Assembly: GCF_048572895.1 (NCBI RefSeq)
Contig: NZ_CP183878.1
Span: forward strand, 4,186,466 to 4,250,465
Direction: 5' to 3'
From: Psychrobacillus sp048572895
GTDB lineage: Bacteria; Bacillota; Bacilli; Bacillales_A; Planococcaceae
Length of the DNA: 64,000 nt
Shown: piece after piece, positions 9,109-16,619 of the stretch
How positions within the stretch are numbered: position 1 is the stretch's first letter
Layout: each line of letters starts with the position of its first letter
Made by a program: the position numbers and the translations under genes
Notes under the pieces: model-generated
Told to the model about the DNA's origin: nothing
The model's database searches: none
The model's input: the letters and a program-made list of their open reading frames with translations, nothing else

Positions 9109-9312
9109 CTCTCATGGATAGAATGTTCTCTCGTATAGAGTGTGATCTCTCTCGCATAAGCCGACATTGCTCTCGTACAGAGTGTGATCTCTCTCGTATA
9201 GGTCGACATTGCTCTCGTACAGCGCACAATTGCCCTTACAGGGTTAAAGTACTCTCGTATAGAGTGTGATCTTGATCTCTCTCGTATAGGCCGACATCTC
9301 TCTCGTACAGAA
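9109..9312. repeat. 21-nt phased repeat array B (CTCTCGTA units)
   Basis: Ten units with a CTCTCGTA-like core begin at 9109, 9128, 9149, 9170, 9191, 9212, 9233, 9252, 9279 and 9300. Most steps are 21 nt; the 27-nt step contains a 6-nt duplication. Unit tails alternate between GAGTGTGAT and GTCGACATT, giving a 42-nt higher-order period. The minus strand reads as a false ORF (9054-9344) of 7-residue repeats. I read this as a non-coding minisatellite-like array. Confidence 0.85.
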
Positions 9313-9366
9313 TAGTTTTCCATCGCATTCCAAGATAAACCCAATCATTCATGAAGGAGGTACCTT

Positions 9367-9753
9367 ATGGATAATGAAAACTTCAATAAGCCAAGTAATG
9401 ATTTGATAGGTGATATTTTAAAGGAGTATGCTAAGACAGGTGGTATGGAGAATCTAAAGGGAACAGGTAAGCCGATTTCAGAGGAATATTTCTCCGGTGA
9501 TATCTTTCAACACTTCCAAAAAATTGCGAAGGACGCGGGGTTTAAACCACACTGGTTAAAGCTTCAGCATGAAATAAGAGATGAATTACAGGATATAGCT
9601 AAGAAATATGCGGCTGAGGAAAAAGAAGGATTACATTTTAGAGTAACGAAAGTAAATGAGAAAATAATGCAGTATAACAAAGCTTGTCCACCACCTATGC
9701 AAAAAGGTACGGTGAGATTAGAAACAATAGATTCCGCTAGTAGTAGGTGGTAA
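9367..9753 (+). CDS. DUF1992 (DnaJC28 homologous domain) protein
   Basis: A 128-residue protein with the DUF1992 pattern: N-terminal NDLIGDILKEYAKTGGMENL, the GTGKPI turn, KDAGFKPHWLKLQHEIRDEL and the NEKIMQYNKACPPP end. The domain is shared with the human DnaJ homologue DNAJC28, but no J domain is present here, as is usual in bacteria. Function unknown. A strong ribosome site (AAGGAGG) lies 7 bp upstream. Confidence 0.85.
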   Translation: MDNENFNKPSNDLIGDILKEYAKTGGMENLKGTGKPISEEYFSGDIFQHFQKIAKDAGFKPHWLKLQHEIRDELQDIAKKYAAEEKEGLHFRVTKVNEKIMQYNKACPPPMQKGTVRLETIDSASSRW

Positions 9754-9760
9754 TAATGAT

Positions 9761-9795
9761 TGCGTCACATTCCACAGGGATGTGATGCATTTTTA
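9761..9795 (+). terminator. Terminator of the DUF1992 gene
   Basis: Stem TGCGTCACAT/(ATGTGATGCA) with one G:T pair, followed by TTTTTATTT. Confidence 0.8.
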
Positions 9796-9830
9796 TTTGC
9801 AAGTAATAACGTACCTCATAAATATTTGTA

Positions 9831-9859
9831 TTGACGAGCGTTCCATTTCTTACTAAAAT
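9831..9859 (+). promoter_or_regulatory. SigA-type promoter of bioY
   Basis: TTGACG (9831-9836), 17-bp spacer, TAAAAT (9854-9859). The BirA-type operator begins 3 bp further on, over the expected start site. Confidence 0.75.
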
Positions 9860-9861
9860 AT

Positions 9862-9901
9862 AAATGAGTTAACTTAAAATTAAATTATGGTTAACTCATT
9901 T
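9862..9901 (+). promoter_or_regulatory. BirA operator
   Basis: A perfect 12-bp inverted repeat AAATGAGTTAAC-N16-GTTAACTCATTT. Half-site, spacing and position match the known Firmicute BirA operator (TGTTAAC-N14/16-GTTAACA). Biotin-loaded BirA bound here would block bioY transcription. Confidence 0.85.
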
Positions 9902-9918
9902 GATGAGGGGGAATACTT

Positions 9919-10458
9919 ATGAGAAATGAACGTTTAAAAATGATGATTGTAGCTGCGTTGTTTGCAGCTATAATAGCGGTTGCTGCACAAATTATGATTA
10001 ACATACCACCAGTACCATTTACATTAATGACGATTGCTGTAATGCTAACAGCAACTATATTAGGAGCGAAGTATGGCACACTTGCGGTAGCTGTTTATGT
10101 ATTGATGGGGCTAATCGGAATTCCGGTATTCGCTGGTATGAAAAGTGGATTGGGGATTATACTTGGTCCAACAGGTGGATACCTATTGGCAATAATACCT
10201 GCAGCTTTATTTGTTGGGTGGTATTTAGAAACATTTCAATATTCAAAGGTACAAGCAATTATTGCTAATATAATAGCTGTATTTATCATATTAGTCCTTG
10301 GCTCAATTTGGCTAAAAATTGTAGCTGAACTACCTTGGGATGCAGCATTTAAAGGTGGAATGCTTCCATTTGTTCTTCCCGACCTAGCGAAAGCAGTTGT
10401 TGCTGCACTAATAGGTATTATCATTCGTACACGACTAGTAGCAGCAAAACTAATATAA
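9919..10458 (+). CDS. bioY: Biotin transporter BioY (S component of an ECF transporter)
   Basis: A 179-residue integral membrane protein with about six helices that captures biotin; in most bacteria it works with the EcfA/EcfT energising module encoded elsewhere. Family motifs: IPPVPFTLMTIAVMLTA (about 30-46) and GLGIILGPTGGYLLAIIPAA (about 76-95). The start follows GAGGGGG. The upstream BirA operator supports biotin as substrate. Single-gene unit closed by the hairpin at 10501. Confidence 0.95.
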   Translation: MRNERLKMMIVAALFAAIIAVAAQIMINIPPVPFTLMTIAVMLTATILGAKYGTLAVAVYVLMGLIGIPVFAGMKSGLGIILGPTGGYLLAIIPAALFVGWYLETFQYSKVQAIIANIIAVFIILVLGSIWLKIVAELPWDAAFKGGMLPFVLPDLAKAVVAALIGIIIRTRLVAAKLI

Positions 10459-10500
10459 AAAACCATGCTCCAGCGCAAAGCTCGTCGTTGCACAAAAAAT

Positions 10501-10536
10501 ACATGCTCCCGCGTGGGATAGGAGCATGTGTTTTTC
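10501..10536. terminator. Bidirectional terminator after bioY
   Basis: A 9-bp stem ACATGCTCC/GGAGCATGT (10501-10509, 10521-10529) with T-runs on both strands. It also serves the convergent small gene ending at 10537. Confidence 0.85.
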
Positions 10537-10749
10537 TTATTTGGGGTATCGTTCCTCACTGAGTGAACGATTTTTAGTGTGGTGGTGGTCTTTTTCATCT
10601 AGAAATTCAATATTTATATCCTCGACAGGGAGGGCATCCACCGTTTGCATATCCTCATGCATATCGAACAAACTTTCCTTAGTGGTTCGAACTCCGTCGG
10701 GATTATCGAGAAATCTACCTGTTGCTTCCTTACTGATGTCATCAGCCAT
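10537..10749 (-). CDS. Small acidic hypothetical protein
   Basis: A 70-residue hydrophilic, acidic protein without cysteines or membrane segments. I do not recognise it. Its ATG overlaps the last 8 bases of the DUF3243 gene upstream, typical of translational coupling, and its stop lies at the terminator 10501-10536. Both points support it as a real gene of that two-gene operon. Confidence 0.6.
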   Translation of the reverse strand: MADDISKEATGRFLDNPDGVRTTKESLFDMHEDMQTVDALPVEDINIEFLDEKDHHHTKNRSLSEERYPK

Positions 10750-11053
10750 TTTTTACCATATTTAAAAGCATATGGCTGAGCGCTTGTTGCTGATCTTTGT
10801 CTCCGCTTTTCCACAATTGTTGAAGAACATGTTCTTCTCGGTTACGTGGTTCTTCATGGTTGGCTAAATAACCCGCCACTTTTTCAGTAGCTTTAGCTAA
10901 AACTTCATCACTAAGTCCCATTTTTTCACCAGCTGCTACTTTTCCAGATAAATACGATTTAAAGCTAGAAAAGTTTTTTAGAATTTCTTCTTTTTCTTCT
11001 TGACCAATACTATCAAGCTTAGCTTCGACACGTTCATCTATATTGTTTCCCAA
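10742..11053 (-). CDS. DUF3243 (YmfJ-like) protein
   Basis: A 103-residue soluble helical protein matching DUF3243: SSFKSYLSGKVAAGEKMGLS, then TEKVAGYLANHEEPRNREEH and LQQLWKSGDKDQQQALSHML. B. subtilis YmfJ is the known relative; its function is not established. First gene of a pair, with a ribosome site (AGGAGTGAGG) upstream of the start. Confidence 0.85.
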   Translation of the reverse strand: MGNNIDERVEAKLDSIGQEEKEEILKNFSSFKSYLSGKVAAGEKMGLSDEVLAKATEKVAGYLANHEEPRNREEHVLQQLWKSGDKDQQQALSHMLLNMVKNG

Positions 11054-11137
11054 TCTTCCTCACTCCTTTTTATTGAACTCTTCTTAGGTATGTCCAAAGA
11101 GGAAGGAAACATGCAAAATTAATCTAAAATAATTATT

Positions 11138-11824
11138 TTACTTGGGGCAAAAACCACACTTTTGCAATCCAGGTATATCTTTTGAAAAGCAACAAGTGGT
11201 TCTGACTGTTGTATTTATGAGCTCTGCAGGATTTCGATCTTTCAAATAAAGTCGTAAATATTCTTTAGGAGCAATTGACTTCCAAATTGTTGGATCCTTT
11301 AACAGATTCCAATCATGCCTCGCTTTTTCTTCTAACGCTGGATTTTCAAAAAACGTATAGTAATGCCATAGTAGGTAACCAAAAACATTTTCCCAAAGCG
11401 TTAGCGGAGAAATACTGCATTGTGAGCGAAGCTGTTCAATAATAGGAAAACATAGTTGCTCCCAAATAAGCTGCACATCCACCTTGCGATCTTCTTGTAC
11501 GTCTCGAAAATACTCTTGAGGGATAAACGTACTAATTGTTTTATTTCCATATTCGGTCGTGCCAAAAAACTGCAGCTGTTCTAGAGGACCATCCCAAATC
11601 TCATCATACATAGTCATCATGTAAAACTGCATGGAGATGAACATTCCGACTCTTCTCATAAAGAAAGACGCGGCAATAGGATCATTAGGTGCAGAAGAAA
11701 TTAGCTTAATAATAGGCAATGCATTAGCTACATTATTTCCTTGGAATAACGTTGTTCCATTAGGCTGGGTAAAAACACTATAGTTATTTAATTGTTTGAT
11801 TTGGTCATTCGATAAGATTGTCAT
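11138..11824 (-). CDS. FhuF-like siderophore-iron reductase
   Basis: A protein of about 228 residues ending in the cysteine motif TCCFSKDIPGLQKCGFCP, the FhuF-type [2Fe-2S] ligand pattern (CC-x10-C-x2-C). Such proteins reduce Fe(III) in imported siderophores in the cytoplasm. Possible starts are TTG 11851, ATG 11839 and ATG 11824, none with a clear ribosome site. The promoter at 11831-11859 would start RNA near 11824, so translation may be leaderless from that ATG. A Fur box lies upstream. No siderophore importer is adjacent. Confidence 0.8.
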   Translation of the reverse strand: MTILSNDQIKQLNNYSVFTQPNGTTLFQGNNVANALPIIKLISSAPNDPIAASFFMRRVGMFISMQFYMMTMYDEIWDGPLEQLQFFGTTEYGNKTISTFIPQEYFRDVQEDRKVDVQLIWEQLCFPIIEQLRSQCSISPLTLWENVFGYLLWHYYTFFENPALEEKARHDWNLLKDPTIWKSIAPKEYLRLYLKDRNPAELINTTVRTTCCFSKDIPGLQKCGFCPK

Positions 11825-11830
11825 ACATGT

Positions 11831-11859
11831 AGTATACATTTTTTTATACAATTTGTTGA
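11831..11859 (-). promoter_or_regulatory. Promoter of the fhuF-like gene
   Basis: On the minus strand TCAACA (11854-11859), 17-bp spacer, TATACT (11831-11836). Its -35 overlaps the -35 of the divergent small-RNA promoter. Confidence 0.5.
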
Positions 11860-11884
11860 CTTTTTAATTGAAAATGATTATCAT
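11856..11884 (+). promoter_or_regulatory. Promoter of the candidate Fur-regulated small RNA
   Basis: TTGACT (11856-11861), exactly 17 bp, then TATCAT (11879-11884). The Fur box covers the -10 and part of the spacer. Confidence 0.7.
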
Positions 11885-11888
11885 TACC
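11870..11888. promoter_or_regulatory. Fur box
   Basis: GAAAATGATTATCATTACC matches 17 of 19 positions of the classical GATAATGATTATCATTATC. It lies between divergent promoters and overlaps the rightward one. Confidence 0.85.
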
Positions 11889-11890
11889 AT

Positions 11891-12035
11891 ATAGTAGATT
11901 TCTCTTAATGAGAGAAGTTCTAAACAGCGACTTTTCTCCAAATTGTAGCTGATGCTAGGCACACCTTAACCCCCTCAAAGTTGAGATAGTGCATTAATAT
12001 GTCGGTAGCCAAAAAAATGGTTACCGATTTTTTTT
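11891..12035 (+). ncRNA. Candidate Fur-repressed small RNA (FsrA-like)
   Basis: A transcript of about 145 nt is predicted from the promoter at 11856-11884 to a strong terminator at 12002-12035. It has no credible ORF; the longest (ATG 11909) is 14 codons without a ribosome site. It carries a 5' hairpin (11900-11905 with 11911-11916) and single-stranded C-rich patches, best at 11970-11976 (CCCCCTC), as expected for pairing with ribosome sites. In B. subtilis the Fur-regulated sRNA FsrA has C-rich patches. Homology to FsrA is inferred from architecture, not alignment. Confidence 0.6.
12002..12035 (+). terminator. Terminator of the small RNA
   Basis: A 9-bp stem TCGGTAGCC/GGTTACCGA (one G:T), 8-nt A-rich loop, then eight T. 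Confidence 0.9.
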
Positions 12036-12145
12036 ATACCATTTTTAAGCTAAAATTAATTATAAACTAATAAATTTAACTTTATTTTCCAATAAAATAT
12101 AAACATAGGAAGTTATTTGTGAACATCTTCACTAAGTATTAACCA

Positions 12146-12174
12146 TTGACATCCACTTTAATACTATCTATAAT
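12146..12174 (+). promoter_or_regulatory. Consensus SigA promoter of the malic enzyme gene
   Basis: TTGACA (12146-12151), 17-bp spacer, TATAAT (12169-12174): a perfect consensus about 75 bp upstream of the gene. Confidence 0.85.
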
Positions 12175-12251
12175 TCTCAGAATATAAAGATTTTTGAGAG
12201 GAAGCTCTAATAATTCTTATCAAAAAAGAAAAAACAAAAAGGATGGTGTGT

Positions 12252-13454
12252 GTGAAGATGGATTTAAGATCAAGAGCATTAAGTTTGCATCGTGAAAGTA
12301 AGGGGAAGATGGAAGTTGTCTTTAAAGTTCCAATGGACAGCATGGAGGATTTAAGTTTGGCCTACTCACCAGGTGTTGCAGAACCGTGTATTGAAATCCA
12401 TAACAATCCATCCACTATTTACGACTATACCGCTAAAGGGAACTTAGTTGCAGTAATCACAGATGGTACTGCCGTATTAGGCCTCGGTGATATTGGACCA
12501 GGAGCTGCTTTACCCGTCATGGAAGGAAAAGCAATCCTACTAAAAAGATTTGCTGGGGTTGATGCCTTTCCTATTTGTTTGGACACAAAAAATGTAGATG
12601 AAATAGTTCAGATTGTAAAAGCGTTGAGTCCAACTTTTGGTGCTATAAACCTGGAGGATATTTCCGCACCACGTTGTTTTGAAATTGAAGATAGACTTCG
12701 CGCTGAACTAGATATACCGGTATTTCACGATGACCAACATGGTACGGCAATTGTCGTAGGCGCAGGGCTTCAAAATGCGATGAAACTTGTAAATAAAACA
12801 AATAGTAATGTTAAAGTTGTGATCAATGGTGCTGGTGCTGCTGGAATGGCCATTTTAAAAGTGCTTCTTCAGTTAGGATATACTAATATTATTATGTGTG
12901 ATTCAACAGGAATTATTTATGAAGGTCGGGAAAAAGGCATGAATCCTGTTAAACAATCGATTGCAAATTTAACAAATCCACTAGGTTTAACGGGTTCTTT
13001 AAAAGATGCGATGGAAGGGTCAGATATATTTATCGGTGTCTCCGTAGCTAATTTACTCACAAAAGAGTTAGTTCAATCAATGAATAAGGACTCCATTATT
13101 TTTGCTTTAGCTAATCCAACCCCTGAAATACCATATGAACTTGCAAGAGAGTGGGGAGTTAGAGTAGTGGCAACTGGACGCTCGGATTATCCAAACCAAG
13201 TAAATAATGTTTTGGCGTTTCCAGGGATTTTCAGAGGTGCCTTAGATGTAAGAGCAACAGATATTAATGAACAGATGAAGTTGGCTGCTGTCGAAGCAAT
13301 TGCATCACTAGTGAATGAAAACGAACTTAGAGATGACTATATTATTCCAAGAGCTTTGGATGAGAGAGTCGTTCAAGTTGTGGCTGCAGCAGTAAGTGAA
13401 GCAGCAATTTCTTCGGGAGTGTCTCTACTTTATCAGCCGGTATTAGAGAGTTAA
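12252..13454 (+). CDS. NAD(P)-dependent malic enzyme (YtsJ-like)
   Basis: A 400-residue malic enzyme converting malate to pyruvate and CO2 with reduction of NAD(P)+. The N-terminal malic domain has SLAYSPGVAEPC and the catalytic region DGTAVLGLGDIGPGAALPVM; metal/substrate residues lie in VFHDDQHGT. The C-terminal NAD domain has the GAGAAG dinucleotide loop. Short bacterial form without a phosphotransacetylase domain. Starts possible at ATG 12243, GTG 12252 and ATG 12258; AAGGA at 12238 suits 12252, and alignment with YtsJ suits 12258. Strong consensus promoter and own terminator. Confidence 0.93.
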   Translation: MKMDLRSRALSLHRESKGKMEVVFKVPMDSMEDLSLAYSPGVAEPCIEIHNNPSTIYDYTAKGNLVAVITDGTAVLGLGDIGPGAALPVMEGKAILLKRFAGVDAFPICLDTKNVDEIVQIVKALSPTFGAINLEDISAPRCFEIEDRLRAELDIPVFHDDQHGTAIVVGAGLQNAMKLVNKTNSNVKVVINGAGAAGMAILKVLLQLGYTNIIMCDSTGIIYEGREKGMNPVKQSIANLTNPLGLTGSLKDAMEGSDIFIGVSVANLLTKELVQSMNKDSIIFALANPTPEIPYELAREWGVRVVATGRSDYPNQVNNVLAFPGIFRGALDVRATDINEQMKLAAVEAIASLVNENELRDDYIIPRALDERVVQVVAAAVSEAAISSGVSLLYQPVLES

Positions 13455-13487
13455 TTAGATAAGTTGGAGTGTTCATACATCTCCCCA

Positions 13488-13526
13488 AAAATGGAGTGTC
13501 GCGAATGATTCACGACACTCCATTTT
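13488..13526. terminator. Bidirectional terminator after the malic enzyme gene
   Basis: A 14-bp perfect stem (13488-13501 with 13513-13526), A-rich before and T-rich after, between convergent genes. Confidence 0.88.
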
Positions 13527-13534
13527 ATCTTTTT

Positions 13535-14500
13535 CTAATGCTCTATTTTTGTTTGTATTTTTAAAGCTTTTGTATTTAATATTTTCGTATAATAACTATG
13601 TAAGAACATACCTAGAATAATAACTCCAAGTCCAATAAGTGCAATTGGTGCTGGAAGAGGAACATGCAGTAAAAACATTTCACCAATAATAACAAAAATG
13701 ATTTCAGTTGACTGTGTTGCTTCCACAGCAGCAAGTTTACCTTGATGATTCCGAACTCGATCGGTTGCCATGAAGAATAATATAGTAGCAATTACTCCCG
13801 AACTGATAGCTACAATTAGGGATTGAAATACTTGCCCCGAGGATGGTAAACCTACCGTGAAAGTAGCGTAAAACACCAATAATATCCAAGCTGGCATGGA
13901 CGCAACAGTCATACCTAAAACGCGCTGAAATGTATCCAAACGTCCATTTAAATGTCCCATCATTTTACGATTTCCTAAAGGATAGGCAAATGCTGCTATA
14001 AGTACAGGTAAAATCCCTAAAAAGATCATTCGCAAATTGACTGATTCGGTATTTGGAATTTGTATAAGAATGATTCCTATTAAAATGAGAAGCGAAATAA
14101 AGAGCGAGACAACCGGAATTTTTTGTTTAATGACTACATTTTCCACTTTCATCATAAATAACGGTGCGAGCAGTACCCCTGCAACAATCGTGAATTGCCA
14201 CATTCCAGATATTAACCAACCGGGTCCATATGCTGCTGCAAAAGTAAGCGGTGCGTAAAATAATACAAAGCCTACAAAGCTCCATAGTAACCAAGCACCC
14301 GGAGCAGCTTTTATTTCTTTAAAAGTAGAAGATAAACCTTTGCGATAATAAACAATGATGAGTAAAAAAGGCAGCATGAAGAAATATCGAAGGGAGGAGC
14401 TCCAAATCCAACTTCCTCCCGATATTTCCATGGAACGATTAAGTATAAAGGTAACTGCAAAAAACAAAGAAGCTAAAACACCTAGTAATATTTCACGCAT
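13535..14500 (-). CDS. Putative multidrug-resistance/DMT efflux transporter
   Basis: A 321-residue membrane protein of the drug/metabolite transporter superfamily (EmrE-like putative multidrug resistance group) with about ten helices. It starts directly with MREILLGVLASLFFAVTFIL. It contains the conserved segments RSMEISGGSWIWSSSLRYFF and AAVEATQSTEIIFVIIGE near the end of each repeat. Last of a leftward three-gene unit (lysoplasmalogenase, pepT, this gene; 12-bp gap to pepT). Substrate unknown. Confidence 0.85.
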   Translation of the reverse strand: MREILLGVLASLFFAVTFILNRSMEISGGSWIWSSSLRYFFMLPFLLIIVYYRKGLSSTFKEIKAAPGAWLLWSFVGFVLFYAPLTFAAAYGPGWLISGMWQFTIVAGVLLAPLFMMKVENVVIKQKIPVVSLFISLLILIGIILIQIPNTESVNLRMIFLGILPVLIAAFAYPLGNRKMMGHLNGRLDTFQRVLGMTVASMPAWILLVFYATFTVGLPSSGQVFQSLIVAISSGVIATILFFMATDRVRNHQGKLAAVEATQSTEIIFVIIGEMFLLHVPLPAPIALIGLGVIILGMFLHSYYTKILNTKALKIQTKIEH

Positions 14501-14512
14501 ATCTCCACCTAC

Positions 14513-15739
14513 TTAGGCTTGTTTTTCAAACGATCGAATAATCCCTTTTACTACTTCCGTTGATTTTTCCATAACATCTACAGAGATAAATTCATATTTC
14601 CCATGATAGTTTTCTCCACCAGTAAATACGTTAGGTGTAGGCATTCCCATATAAGAGAGCTGAGAGCCATCAGTTCCTCCACGTACTGGAATAATAAGTG
14701 GTTCAATGTCTAATGCAATCATGACATCTTTTGCCACATTTAAAATTTCAATAACAGGCGTGATTTTTTCACCCATATTGTAGTATTGATCATTTAACTC
14801 TACAGAAATAGCATTCTCACCGTATTCTGCTTTAATTTTTTCAGCTGTATCAAGGAATAATTGTTTTTTCGCTTCAAACTTCTCGCGGTCATGGTCACGA
14901 ATTATATAGCTAAGCTCTGTTTTTTCTGTGTCTCCAGTAATATTCATCAGGTGAATAAAGCCTTCATATCCTTCCGCTTTTTCAGGAACAGCATCAGTTG
15001 GCATATGAGATTGGAATTTCATAGCCATCGTAATGGAATTCACCATTTTGTCTTTTGCAGAACCTGGGTGCACACTTTTACCGTTCGTTACGACCTTGGC
15101 ACCTGCTGCGTTAAAGCTTTCGAATTGTAATTCTCCTAATGGACCACCATCCATTGTATAGGCAAATTTTGCTCCGAATTTTTCTACATCAAATTTATGT
15201 GGTCCACGTCCGATTTCTTCATCCGGAGTGAAAGCAACACGAATTTTACCATGTTTTACTTCTGGATGCTGGATAAAATATTCCATTGCGGTCATAATGA
15301 TGGCAATTCCGGCTTTATCATCTGCGCCAAGAAGAGTAGTTCCATCTGTAGTTAAAAGTGTGTGGCCAACATAATTTTTTAATTCAGGGAAGTCTTGAAC
15401 TGTCATGATTGTTTTTTCATTTAGAGCAATATCTAGTCCGTCATAGCTGTCGATTCGCTGTGGGTTAACATTTTTCCCCGTGTAATCTGTAGCTGTATCG
15501 ACGTGAGCTAAGAAGCCGATTGTTGGTATATCTTTGTCTGTATTAGCAGGTAAGGTTGCGAAAAGGTACCCATTTTCATCTAATGTAATTTCCTCTAAAC
15601 CAACTGTAGCTAATTCTTTTTGAAGTTCATGAAGTAAATCCCATTGGCCTTCAGTAGACGGGCAAGTGGTACTTGAAGCATCGGATTGTGTATCTATTTT
15701 TGCATAGCGTACTAAACGCTCGATTAAAGTTTCTTTCAT
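14513..15739 (-). CDS. pepT: Peptidase T (tripeptide aminopeptidase)
   Basis: A 408-residue zinc aminopeptidase of family M20B that removes the N-terminal residue of tripeptides in the cytoplasm. Metal and catalytic motifs: FLAHVDTA (about 75-82), LLGADDKAGIAI (about 135-146), TPDEEIGRGPHKFD (about 170), the DGGPLG region, and the C-terminal HGKYEFISVD. Length equals the family norm. A ribosome site (AGGAGAT) lies 7 bp before the ATG. Confidence 0.96.
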   Translation of the reverse strand: MKETLIERLVRYAKIDTQSDASSTTCPSTEGQWDLLHELQKELATVGLEEITLDENGYLFATLPANTDKDIPTIGFLAHVDTATDYTGKNVNPQRIDSYDGLDIALNEKTIMTVQDFPELKNYVGHTLLTTDGTTLLGADDKAGIAIIMTAMEYFIQHPEVKHGKIRVAFTPDEEIGRGPHKFDVEKFGAKFAYTMDGGPLGELQFESFNAAGAKVVTNGKSVHPGSAKDKMVNSITMAMKFQSHMPTDAVPEKAEGYEGFIHLMNITGDTEKTELSYIIRDHDREKFEAKKQLFLDTAEKIKAEYGENAISVELNDQYYNMGEKITPVIEILNVAKDVMIALDIEPLIIPVRGGTDGSQLSYMGMPTPNVFTGGENYHGKYEFISVDVMEKSTEVVKGIIRSFEKQA

Positions 15740-15775
15740 GAGATTAAATCTCCTTTCGATTTGTAAAGCTACTTC

Positions 15776-16423
15776 TTATTTTAACAGATTCTTTCGAGTT
15801 GCGGAATAATGAATGCTAAGAGCAAACATAAATTGAGCACCGTAATAAGAAATCATAATAAGTGCGTCTGAGAAAGGGATATCTACTATGAATTTATTAA
15901 TAGCGAGTGTGGAATCCGAGAAGATAAATAAAAGAGCACCGATAATGGCAAACTTATTGGCTGTTTGAAAAGCGTTCCACCCCATCATCAGAATCATTGC
16001 AATATAAATAATAACTGCAAAAGCTAATACTGTATCCCCTTGGGACCAAAGAGTTCCTGCTAGCCATATCACCATTGCTAACCCGTATGCCAGTAGCAAT
16101 ACAATAGCCCACTTTGGAAGGGACGTGCGTTGAATTTGCTTAAACGCAAAGATATACCAAATATGTCCGATTAAAAATGTGATAAGTCCGACTATAAACC
16201 AATAAATTAACCCGTCAGCAAGCATACATACCGTTAGACCGATTAAAATAAGGGGCTTGTACTTTCTGGATTCTCCGGCAGGCTTTAGAAACGCAAACAA
16301 TATAATAAGTAGCATCGGAATAAGCTTAAATAAAATCTTTGTTGCAACTGGATCACTTGGTATGAAGAAAATATAAATAATGCCCATAACCCCTATTAAA
16401 ATCCCAATAATTTTACTCCACAT
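15776..16423 (-). CDS. Lysoplasmalogenase (YhhN/TMEM86 family)
   Basis: A 215-residue protein with eight predicted helices, matching the YhhN/TMEM86 family that hydrolyses the vinyl-ether bond of lysoplasmalogens. Family features: LLADGLIYW-like CMLADGLIYWF, FLIGHIWYIFAF, and the C-terminal GALLFIFSDSTLAINKF and ISYYGAQFM. I chose the ATG at 16423 (AAGGAAG 10 bp upstream) over the longer frame from 16504. First gene of the unit with pepT and the DMT transporter. Substrate in a bacillus is inferred. Confidence 0.85.
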   Translation of the reverse strand: MWSKIIGILIGVMGIIYIFFIPSDPVATKILFKLIPMLLIILFAFLKPAGESRKYKPLILIGLTVCMLADGLIYWFIVGLITFLIGHIWYIFAFKQIQRTSLPKWAIVLLLAYGLAMVIWLAGTLWSQGDTVLAFAVIIYIAMILMMGWNAFQTANKFAIIGALLFIFSDSTLAINKFIVDIPFSDALIMISYYGAQFMFALSIHYSATRKNLLK

Positions 16424-16523
16424 AAAAACAACACTTCCTTTTCCTTTAGATTCGTTACTGGTGGTGAAACTTCCTTCACATTGTATGCGAAAAGAACAGT
16501 CCAAAATTCAAATTCAAATAAAA

Positions 16524-16561
16524 CGAAAAAACCAGTCACCGATTGAATATCAGTAACTGGT
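16524..16561 (-). terminator. Terminator of the SDR gene
   Basis: On the minus strand a 9-bp stem ACCAGTTAC/GTGACTGGT with one T:G pair, followed by six T. Confidence 0.75.
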
Positions 16562-16619
16562 GTATTAAGTTCTTATTTTTATGGTTCAGTTTTGCTTTTT
16601 TATATTACATTTCGAAGTA

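Noticed and set aside
6814..9312. CRISPR array
   Set aside because: Units of 21 nt with short shared cores and no unique 30-40 nt spacers do not fit CRISPR, and no cas genes are present.
9054..9344. Leftward 96-codon open frame with Arg/Thr-rich 7-residue repeats
   Set aside because: It arises from array B, overlaps the PH-domain gene end, and lacks a ribosome site at its start.
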